In this document: in pieces, positions 24,414-31,114 of the stretch
How positions within the stretch are numbered: position 1 is the first letter of the stretch
Layout of the letters: every line of letters starts with the position of its first letter
Source of the DNA: an uncultured Prevotella sp.
Lineage (GTDB): Bacteria; Bacteroidota; Bacteroidia; Bacteroidales; Bacteroidaceae
Length of the DNA stretch: 55,546 bases
Direction of reading: 5' to 3'
Assembly: GCA_947164965.1 (NCBI GenBank)
Contig: CAMUYR010000020.1
Location: 1 to 55,546 of the forward strand
Translations under genes and position numbers: made by a program
Notes under the pieces: model-generated
Told to the model about the DNA's origin: nothing
Databases searched by the model: none
The model's input: the letters and a program-made list of their open reading frames with translations, nothing else

Positions 24414-24449
24414 TGAGATTGCCCTCGCGCTATGTCGAAGGCAATCTCA
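24414..24449. terminator. hairpin between VWA gene and small ORF, probable bidirectional terminator
   Basis: TGAGATTGCC pairs with GGCAATCTCA around a 16-nt loop. It lies between two converging genes. Confidence 0.55.
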
Positions 24450-24470
24450 ATTTCGTTCTTGATACCTGGT

Positions 24471-24572
24471 TTAGTTGTACCAAATAGATGGCATCGGTTT
24501 CTGTGCACTTGATTCGACTTGCTTGTTGTCGATCTTCTTTTCGTTGTCCCTGATTTCCTTTTCTGTCAACAT
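24471..24572 (-). CDS. 33-residue small protein, function unknown
   Basis: An ORF of 33 codons from ATG 24572 (MLTEKEIRDNEKKIDNKQV) to TAA at 24471, ending PMPSIWYN. Support comes from a GGAGG ribosome-binding site 9 nt upstream, a -7 element TATATTTGC on the minus strand at 24603-24611 and a hairpin just downstream. The product is highly charged in its first 20 residues with an aromatic tail. No family is recognised. Confidence 0.5.
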   Translation of the reverse strand: MLTEKEIRDNEKKIDNKQVESSAQKPMPSIWYN

Positions 24573-24602
24573 AAGCAGTTCCTCCGTTGATAATTAGTTA
24601 CC

Positions 24603-24611
24603 GCAAATATA
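24603..24611 (-). promoter_or_regulatory. -7 element of the 33-codon ORF
   Basis: TATATTTGC on the minus strand, 31 nt before the ATG. Confidence 0.5.
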
Positions 24612-24683
24612 GGAATTATTTGGGTTCGTTGTACTTCTCATATTCTTCTTTTATGACACATTAACCAAATGCGGTATTTATAT

Positions 24684-25583
24684 TCATGCAATATTCATTT
24701 TCGCCTTAAACAAGGCAATCGCATCCTGCATGATGTCATAGTGGTCGAATGCCAGATGTGGTAAGTCCGACAATGGCCACCATTCAGCCTTGGCAGCATC
24801 ATCCTGGCCAGTGACAGCGATAGTTTCATCAACGATAGCAAGGTAAGCAACAGTAACAGTCCTTCCTCGCGGGTCACGATCAATCTTAGAATAGGCTCCT
24901 ATCTGCTGTATCTGCGATACTTGAAGCCCTGTTTCTTCCTTCAGTTCCCTGACGGCGCACTGCTCCGTCGTTTCATCCATGTTCATGAAACCGCCAGGGA
25001 ATGCCCAGCAACCTTTGTATGGGTCAGCACCTCTTTCGATCAGCAGTACCTGTGGTACCGCTTCCTTTGTCATCACCACACAGTCTGCAGTCACTGCTGG
25101 ACGTGGGTATCTATATGAATACTGTTTGACGAACAACGGCAATAGCATCTTACAAATTTCTTCCAGATACTGCTGGTCAATATCGTCAAACGTGGCCAGT
25201 TCCTTGCTGTCAATGTCAAGGACGGCTACCACTTCCCCATCTTTTGAGAATACGGGTACGACTATCTCTGAGCGCGAGAGGCTGCTGCAGGCGATATGTC
25301 CAGGAAACTGTTCCACGTCAGGCACAATGATGGTTCGTTGCTCCTTCCATGCCGTACCACAGACTCCCTTTCCATAGCCGATGTGCATACAAGCAACAGG
25401 CCCTTGGAATGGGCCAAGTACCAACTCCCCGTTCTGCACACGATAGAATCCCGTCCACCAGAATCCCATAGCCTCGTGGATGGCAGCACAGACGTTGGCC
25501 ATTACTGCCACACTATCCGTCTCGCCCTCTATCAGCGCACGAATCTGCTCTGTGAGCAGTCTGTATTTCTCAATTTTATCCAT
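24684..25583 (-). CDS. free methionine-(R)-sulfoxide reductase (GAF) fused to Nudix hydrolase
   Basis: A 299-residue fusion. The N-terminal GAF domain (about 1-155) carries the fRMsr signature with its three cysteines: PVACMHIGYGKGVCGTAW and FPGHIACSSLSRSEIVVPV. The C-terminal Nudix domain (about 165-299) has a full Nudix box, GGFMNMDETTEQCAVREL followed by KEETGL. It should reduce free methionine sulfoxide and hydrolyse a nucleoside-diphosphate-linked compound or damaged nucleotide. ATG 25583 (MDKIEKYRLL) is preferred over an upstream GTG. Confidence 0.88.
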   Translation of the reverse strand: MDKIEKYRLLTEQIRALIEGETDSVAVMANVCAAIHEAMGFWWTGFYRVQNGELVLGPFQGPVACMHIGYGKGVCGTAWKEQRTIIVPDVEQFPGHIACSSLSRSEIVVPVFSKDGEVVAVLDIDSKELATFDDIDQQYLEEICKMLLPLFVKQYSYRYPRPAVTADCVVMTKEAVPQVLLIERGADPYKGCWAFPGGFMNMDETTEQCAVRELKEETGLQVSQIQQIGAYSKIDRDPRGRTVTVAYLAIVDETIAVTGQDDAAKAEWWPLSDLPHLAFDHYDIMQDAIALFKAKMNIA

Positions 25584-25730
25584 GTTCAGCACCCTCTTCC
25601 GTCAATACTACACGCTGCGCCGTCCTCCTGTGGCCTTGGCTCCAGCCCAACATACATCTTTATCATATTCTCACTTATTTTGTTGTTGATAATCTCTCCA
25701 ATTATTTTTTTTATATCTCTATATCTGCTT

Positions 25731-26036
25731 TTATATTAACAAATAAACGATGACGCAGCAGATGGCTGCGACAGGGAATAGTCCCAGGCGGAACCATGCT
25801 GCAACGATGCCAGCCAACAGCGCAATTATTCCTGGCAATGGAGTTGGCGTAGCCATAATCATATCTGGGAAGGTCATCACGGCCAGCGTGACGTAAGGCA
25901 CATAATACAAGAAGCTGCGCACGAAGCGGTTGTGTAACTCCCCTTTGATCAGTACCATTGGTGTCACGCGAATCAGATTGGTGATGACAATGGCCAGAAG
26001 GATATATATGAGAATACTATGCTGCTCCATCGTCAT
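25731..26036 (-). CDS. azlD: AzlD-type branched-chain amino acid export subunit
   Basis: A 101-residue membrane protein with about four helices (LIYILLAIVITNLIRVTPMVL, then VTLAVMTFPDMI). Length, hydrophobicity and position directly after AzlC identify the small subunit of the AzlCD exporter. It overlaps the azlC 3' end by 20 nt. Confidence 0.9.
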   Translation of the reverse strand: MTMEQHSILIYILLAIVITNLIRVTPMVLIKGELHNRFVRSFLYYVPYVTLAVMTFPDMIMATPTPLPGIIALLAGIVAAWFRLGLFPVAAICCVIVYLLI

Positions 26037-26736
26037 CAGTCTTTATAGGTTTAAGCCAAGCGGCAACAGCCGAAATGATGATAGTTAGCACCACCGTTCG
26101 CATACCACTGCTCCACTCACCGATAACAGGTGCCATAGCACACAGGCCACTCAACACGAAACTGGCTATCAGCGCATAGAGCACGTTACGGTCTTTATGG
26201 GCTGGCGGGATAATGATAGCCAAAAACATGCCGTAAAGCGACATACTGAGGGCTGTCACCATCGGCTGGGGCAATAGACTACCAGCCACGATGCCCACAG
26301 CACATCCCGATGCCCAGAACAGTGTTGATATCAGGGCTGCCGAGTAAGTATAGGCTGGTGGCGTATAGCCCGGATGGGCGACAGAGATGCCAAACACCTC
26401 GTCGGTCACGCAGCAGGCCATCAGTATGCGGTGAAACCACGATGTGCCAGGAGCAATCTTCTGCGACAGAGCCGCACTCATCAGCATATAGCGCAGGTTG
26501 GCCACCAAGCACATCGCTATCACCTCCACGTAGGCTGCCTGTACCGCTACCAGCGTGTAAGTGCCATATTCGCCAGCCGAAGCACGGGTGAAGAAACTGC
26601 TCAGGAATCCCAAGGGTGCGGTCAATCCAGCCCTCGCAGCAATGATGCCAAGCGAGAAGGTCACGGCAAAATAGCCCATCGCAATGGGTATGCCGTCACG
26701 CAAGCCGTGAATGATATGTTGTCTATTGTCTGCCAT
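26017..26736 (-). CDS. azlC: AzlC-type branched-chain amino acid exporter
   Basis: A 239-residue inner-membrane protein with about six helices. The AzlC start HGLRDGIPIAMGYFAVTFSL is clear, followed by ASAGEYGTYTLVAVQAAYVEV and a FWASGCAVG segment. With AzlD it likely exports branched-chain or related amino acids. It begins 10 nt after the kinase-like gene. Confidence 0.92.
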   Translation of the reverse strand: MADNRQHIIHGLRDGIPIAMGYFAVTFSLGIIAARAGLTAPLGFLSSFFTRASAGEYGTYTLVAVQAAYVEVIAMCLVANLRYMLMSAALSQKIAPGTSWFHRILMACCVTDEVFGISVAHPGYTPPAYTYSAALISTLFWASGCAVGIVAGSLLPQPMVTALSMSLYGMFLAIIIPPAHKDRNVLYALIASFVLSGLCAMAPVIGEWSSGMRTVVLTIIISAVAAWLKPIKTDDDGAA

Positions 26737-26746
26737 TTAGCAAATT

Positions 26747-27589
26747 TTACATGACTTGCGGAAGTGCCTTTAGTGCTTCATCCGGCAGGCGCGACTGCAG
26801 AACCATGTCAAACATGTAGGGCAGTTTGACAGCATAGAACGGCAGTATTCTCTTGATATATTCACCGATGGCCGCCTTGTCGTTCGTACCAAGGTATGCT
26901 GGCAGGAATATATTCCAGTGGGTGGTCAGCATCTCAGGTGTAAGATGCAGTATGAAGTCAGCCCTCTTATCGTCAATCCTGTTGCACATCGTCCATGTCC
27001 AGCCCAAGTCCCACTCTGGCACACCATAGCAGAACATCCCCAAGTCGATCCAGAGAACACGCTCCCCGTTTGTGATGATATTGCCGATATGCAGGTCACC
27101 GTGCAGGCAGTTGGTCGAGTCTGGCGCCTTATCCAGGAAGGCCAGCGCCCGTTGCTTATACTCTTCCGTCACCAGGTCTTTCTCAAGATAGAAGTTCCTG
27201 AGGATGTCCTTCGCCGACGGGATGCGCGAGGTGTCGGCCTTTGTTGCATGCAGCTCTCGTGTCATTCGTGCGAAAGCCTGCGAAATCTCCTCCAACCTCG
27301 ACGGCTCTTCTGAGATGATGCGTGTGAACGACCGTTTGTTCTTGATCAGTTCGTATTCCACACCACGACGCTCACCGTCCGTAATCAGCTGGTAGGGTTC
27401 GGGTGTAGGTATCCCCATGTCAAATACGGAACGGGAAGTCATAAACTCCCTTTCTGCCATTTCTGCCTCTGCGCCAGGATTGAACAGCTTGGCCAGTGCA
27501 TTACGTGTCTTGTGCGTATAGGTGAGCGATGAACCACCTTCGCCAGTTTGAACATACTCGTTCAGGTCTATCAATTTGTACGTATCCAT
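26747..27589 (-). CDS. APH-like phosphotransferase, TIGR02172-type
   Basis: A 280-residue protein with an aminoglycoside-phosphotransferase/choline kinase-like fold. The catalytic loop CLHGDLHIGNIIT (about residues 163-175) and the metal Asp in VLWIDLGMFCYG (about 181-192) are intact, and the start DLNEYVQTGEGGSSLTYTHK provides the nucleotide loop. The family was named from Fibrobacter paralogues; the physiological substrate is unknown. It is followed by azlCD. Confidence 0.82.
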   Translation of the reverse strand: MDTYKLIDLNEYVQTGEGGSSLTYTHKTRNALAKLFNPGAEAEMAEREFMTSRSVFDMGIPTPEPYQLITDGERRGVEYELIKNKRSFTRIISEEPSRLEEISQAFARMTRELHATKADTSRIPSAKDILRNFYLEKDLVTEEYKQRALAFLDKAPDSTNCLHGDLHIGNIITNGERVLWIDLGMFCYGVPEWDLGWTWTMCNRIDDKRADFILHLTPEMLTTHWNIFLPAYLGTNDKAAIGEYIKRILPFYAVKLPYMFDMVLQSRLPDEALKALPQVM

Positions 27590-27828
27590 CTTTTTATCGT
27601 TAAATCGTTATCTTATTATTCTCTGCTATTCTATTTTACTCCGCCATAGTAGAAGAAATATTGCAGCTTATTCCACATCCATCTGTCCACTATAGCTAAT
27701 TAAATAGTTTTTTTTTCATAAGCGTCTATTTCTTTTGAGTCTTGTTCTTATATTGAGAGTGACATCTTGCGGCAATGCGTGTCGAAATACAGATTACTCA
27801 TATCCCTCTGTTCTTCAATATTTAAAGA
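27590..27828. other. AT-rich intergenic region, nothing supported
   Basis: About 240 bp without a convincing gene. A 17-codon minus-strand frame (MSNLYFDTHCRKMSLSI) is too short to support. No clear hairpin or promoter box was seen. Confidence 0.4.
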
Positions 27829-28029
27829 CTAGTCCCATCCTTCTTCGTCATTATTCTCCATATAGCCGCTCATACCGTTGTCTTCCATATCGTCCTCAGA
27901 TGCGGGGTCGAAACCACGCATGTTGTCCGGCTTATGAGGAGGACGCCCTTTTCCATGTGGCGGTGGAGGTGGCGGCCCATCATTGTGCTATGAACAGCAG
28001 CTACCTATTATATATATAAGCCCTTTCAT
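27829..28029 (-). pseudogene. proline-rich acidic small ORF with in-frame TAG
   Basis: ATG at 28029 opens MKGLIYIIGSCCS, then TAG at 27988-27990, after which the same frame continues for 52 codons (HNDGPPPPPPHGKGRPPHK, later SEDDMEDNGMSGYMENNDEEGWD) to TAG at 27829. The hydrophobic start ending in GSC looks like a short lipoprotein signal and the tail is strongly biased, so the amber codon probably broke a small exported or membrane-anchored protein. It lies 15 nt after the broken rhuM. Confidence 0.45.
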
Positions 28030-28044
28030 TCCTACAATAAGGTT

Positions 28045-28430
28045 TTACTTCCCCTCCTTCTCTTTGTCAATCAACTCCCTGATAGCTCTATCGTAGTCAC
28101 TCTCGTACTGGATCATCTCCAGTTTGCGGTATTTCTCAAACTCAGCGATGGCCTTCTGCTTTGCCTGACGCTGCGATTGCCCTCTTGTCGAACTAACAAA
28201 AATTTTTTGTGAGTTCGTTCCGGGTCTTGCTCTTCCTCTTCATATATCTGTCCGATATGGTAGCTCACATCCTGCTGCGAAGCATCGAAGAGTTCCATCA
28301 TCTGCTCTTGTGTCAGCCACACATCCTCGCCCTCGAACCTCACATTCACCCGGGCGATTCCGTTATCGTCTTGGTAGATTAGGAATGCCTGATTCCTATT
28401 CGCCAATTCGTTATTCTCTTTCTTTGCCAT
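28045..28430 (-). pseudogene. RhuM-family gene, frameshifted and internally deleted
   Basis: The start is typical of the RhuM family: FLIYQDDNGIARVNVRFEGE, VWLTQEQMMELFDASQQDVS, then KKFLLVRQEGNRSV (residues 1 to about 92). After this the frame is lost. A RhuM-like C-terminal helix (KAIAEFEKYRKLEMIQYESD) appears in another frame and runs to TAA at 28045. The middle roughly 200 residues of a normal RhuM are missing. RhuM proteins are common in defence and phage-linked islands; this copy is dead. Confidence 0.7.
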
Positions 28431-28470
28431 ATATCATTATAACGTTTTTATCTCTTTCTTATTTCGCACC

Positions 28471-28569
28471 ACTCTCGCTCTTGCCATACTACAAGCATAC
28501 TCATGAGTAAGCCTAGAAGCAGCCTAGAGTATGGCTAGAAGCAGCCTAGAGTATGGCTAGAGTATGCGA
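28471..28569. repeat. degenerate 11-nt tandem repeat, locus 1
   Basis: Nine consecutive 11-nt units, for example AGAAGCAGCCT, AGAGTATGGCT, AGAAGCAGCCT, AGAGTATGGCT and AGAGTATGCGA, with earlier, more degraded units. It lies 41-139 nt above the broken rhuM start. Confidence 0.75.
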
Positions 28570-28574
28570 ACAGC

Positions 28575-28769
28575 TCATTCCATAGCGTCTGGGCTGTCGT
28601 AGAATTCCATTGCAGCCAGAGCTTCATCATCGTTGCTGAAGTTAGAATCTTCCTCGAAGATTTCTTCCACCTCTTCGGCAACTTCACAGTCTTCCAATTG
28701 CTCTAACTCCACCTTCTGCTTCTCTGGTGTGAATGAGCCAACCTTACCTGATTTTATTCTGTGTCTCAT
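28575..28769 (-). CDS. small acidic protein, function unknown
   Basis: A 64-residue protein starting MRHRIKSGKVGSFTPEKQKV at 28769. Residues 20-64 are dominated by Glu and Asp (ELEQLEDCEVAEEVEEIFEE), giving a strongly negative tail. It begins 20 nt downstream of the GmrSD-like stop and is probably co-transcribed. Strong acidity could mean DNA mimicry or a chaperone-like partner for the neighbouring enzyme, but nothing proves this. Confidence 0.55.
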   Translation of the reverse strand: MRHRIKSGKVGSFTPEKQKVELEQLEDCEVAEEVEEIFEEDSNFSNDDEALAAMEFYDSPDAME

Positions 28770-28788
28770 ATTTCTTCTTGTTAATAAT

Positions 28789-30696
28789 CTACTCCTTAAT
28801 AAATCCAAGTTTCTTCAATCTAGCAATTATTCCACCATAATTACGGCCTAATTCCCGCATAATATCCTCTATACTCACCTTGTTCATATAGAGCCTAATG
28901 AGTTTGGCTTCTTCTTCGTCTGTCCATTTTTCATAGGCCATGCTATAAGTTAGCTTAGCTCTTTGTTTGTAGTCTAACTCCTTAGCATCGTCATAAACTG
29001 AAGTTACATCGTGAATCTCGAAAATTTCCCTAATATCCTCCAATGCTTTTTTCTGGTTAGACTCGATGTCCTCTGGCAACCATTGTTCATGAGAGTTCAC
29101 GATTTTCAGTGTGCGAGGCAAGGTGTCAATTTTCCCATTGAAATAACGGCGCTTCTTTTCTTTGAATCCCAAATTACTGAACGCTACGTTTTTCTTTCTT
29201 GTCAAAAGACTAAGATTCCCAATTTTATGAGTGTAGAGATTTCTCTGCTCTGCCGTAAAGTTAGTAGTCCATTCAGACCCTATTCCTGGATTTTGCGGGA
29301 GGATGTGTTCAATATTGATGATACCAGTTCCAATCTCTCTTTCGTCGCTATGATACTTCAACTCCATCAACATCATCAGCGTTTTCGTACACCTTCGACC
29401 ATATACGTCCATATTGAGAATGCTCATGAACTTCTTATGGTCAAATTGGAAAATGATCGTGTCGTTAAGAACGTCTTCAGAGGTCTTTGCATTCTTGACA
29501 GCAACCATCATGCGATTCAGGTTTTCATATCTTGTAGTTAGAACGGTTCCACAGATTATATCTGCCAGATACTTGTGAATCATTTTGGATGCGAACTCGT
29601 ACAAGTTTTCAGTCTTAAATCTGGAGTAGTAGAACATTAAGGTGGGAATCCAGTCAGTTGACGGATAAGTATCTTTCAAGACCTTAATCAGATTTACATA
29701 AGCATAGCCAACCTCTGCTACTTCCGGTTCAATGGTCTTACAATAGTACTCATAGGCTCTGAAGACCAAATCGAAGAACGTTTTCCCCTTTGGAATCACT
29801 CCTTTTTGGAAAATCTCCTTTTCGTACTCATCAAGAAGATTCATTTTCTGCCGAGTTTTGAGAATCATCGTCCTTACATAAGACAAGAACCTGTCGAAGT
29901 TATCACCCAAGTCCTCCTGCATGCTTTCCCACTTTCTTGCGACGTATGCTTTCTCTTCTCGATCTTGAATCTTTTCCAGATTCGAAGCTTTCAGAATGTC
30001 CGCGTTTGCTAATTTCAGTCCTCTGTCATTCATAACTGAGAATAATCTAAAAGCATCTTCCAATGTAGAAGCAGACACATAGATCATCACGACATTATTC
30101 AGGATATACGCCAAGTAATCAACGATGTTGATTTCTGGGTTTTCTGCAAAGAAGGTCTTACAGGCTACGAGCGTACTACAGATATGATTGATCGAAACGT
30201 TCTCGCTTCTGTTTTTTGCATTATCTATTATTCCATGCCAGTTCTCATTATCTGCAAGCACCCCTTTTGCAACGACATGTTCCTTGATGAAATCGGCCAC
30301 ATCACCCCTTATCTCGTACTGTAATCTTACTCTTGCTCTTTTCCTTGCCAATTTGTTCTCGTCCTGATAAACCAAACCATGCAAGGTGTGTCGCATTTCA
30401 GCATCCAATCCACCAAAATCCCTTAAATATGCAAACAGGAGGAACAATGTTGTTATTCGTTGCTGACCATCCAGCAAATCCTTATTGCAATCATTCGTGT
30501 TATTCTGGAAGATGTATGAACCAAGGAAGTACTCCTCATTGGGATGTTCCTTCATCGCATCCTTAAAATCGTACAGTAATTCCTGGACATTGTCGGGCTC
30601 CCAGACATAATGGCGTTGATATGAGGGGACAGTGTACCAGTCATTGAATATGTCAATTACAGACAGCTTGCCGTATTCTATCTTCTTAATCTCCAT
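28789..30696 (-). CDS. GmrSD-like DUF262/DUF1524 protein with C-terminal HTH-like tail
   Basis: A 635-residue protein. The N-terminal DUF262 domain (GmrS-like, NTP-binding) has VPSYQRHYVWEPDNVQELL (about 25-43) and the DGQQR motif in LLDGQQRITTLFLL (about 77). The DUF1524 region (GmrD-like His-Me nuclease) has NIEHILPQNPG (about 455). GmrSD enzymes cut modified phage DNA; this single-chain form is the common fused variant. The last 50 residues (WTDEEEAKLIRLYMNKVSIE) form a SANT/HTH-like DNA-binding tail. It starts 6 nt after the MutT-like gene stop. Confidence 0.86.
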   Translation of the reverse strand: MEIKKIEYGKLSVIDIFNDWYTVPSYQRHYVWEPDNVQELLYDFKDAMKEHPNEEYFLGSYIFQNNTNDCNKDLLDGQQRITTLFLLFAYLRDFGGLDAEMRHTLHGLVYQDENKLARKRARVRLQYEIRGDVADFIKEHVVAKGVLADNENWHGIIDNAKNRSENVSINHICSTLVACKTFFAENPEINIVDYLAYILNNVVMIYVSASTLEDAFRLFSVMNDRGLKLANADILKASNLEKIQDREEKAYVARKWESMQEDLGDNFDRFLSYVRTMILKTRQKMNLLDEYEKEIFQKGVIPKGKTFFDLVFRAYEYYCKTIEPEVAEVGYAYVNLIKVLKDTYPSTDWIPTLMFYYSRFKTENLYEFASKMIHKYLADIICGTVLTTRYENLNRMMVAVKNAKTSEDVLNDTIIFQFDHKKFMSILNMDVYGRRCTKTLMMLMELKYHSDEREIGTGIINIEHILPQNPGIGSEWTTNFTAEQRNLYTHKIGNLSLLTRKKNVAFSNLGFKEKKRRYFNGKIDTLPRTLKIVNSHEQWLPEDIESNQKKALEDIREIFEIHDVTSVYDDAKELDYKQRAKLTYSMAYEKWTDEEEAKLIRLYMNKVSIEDIMRELGRNYGGIIARLKKLGFIKE

Positions 30697-30702
30697 ATCT
30701 TG

Positions 30703-31092
30703 TTATTGGTTAGATTCCTTTATTTTTTCAATAATCAACAAATCTGCCGGCAGCCACTTCACACTGTCCAGCTCATATTTAGAGAGCCACTTCGCAGCCT
30801 CATGCTCGTTCAGATGCAGCGCTTCTGTCAGTAGCGAGCAGAGATAGCAATGCATGGTTAGGTGAAATTTGGGGTAATCATATTCAACGGTGCAGAGAAA
30901 CTCATCCACGCTAATCTCCGTCGACAACTCCTCGCGAATCTCACGTTTAAGCGCATCCTCTGGTGTTTCACCTAGCTCCATCTTTCCGCCAGGGAATTCC
31001 CACCAGTCCTTGAAATCGCCATATCCCCTTTGTGTGGCGAATATCTTATCATCTTTGCGAATAATCGCTGCTACTACTTCTATTTGTTTCAT
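30703..31092 (-). CDS. MutT-like Nudix pyrophosphohydrolase
   Basis: A 129-residue enzyme with a complete Nudix box, GGKMELGETPEDALKREI followed by REEL (residues about 36-58), and the MutT-like FATQRGYG and WWEFPGGK surroundings. It would hydrolyse (d)NTPs such as 8-oxo-dGTP or another nucleotide. In this island it sits between the UPF1-like helicase (22 nt away) and the GmrSD-like gene (6 nt), so a role in nucleotide signalling or depletion in defence is possible. Confidence 0.85.
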   Translation of the reverse strand: MKQIEVVAAIIRKDDKIFATQRGYGDFKDWWEFPGGKMELGETPEDALKREIREELSTEISVDEFLCTVEYDYPKFHLTMHCYLCSLLTEALHLNEHEAAKWLSKYELDSVKWLPADLLIIEKIKESNQ

Positions 31093-31114
31093 ATAATTAA
31101 CTATTCTCGTATTT

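Noticed and set aside
13743..28029. TAG recoded as a sense codon, as in some Prevotella phages
   Set aside because: Many intact genes here end in TAG (for example at 4371 and 38401), and both interrupted ORFs themselves end in TAG. There is no phage module and no visible suppressor tRNA in the window.
28471..28569. CRISPR array
   Set aside because: Units are only 11 nt, contiguous and degenerate, with no spacers of constant length and no cas genes.
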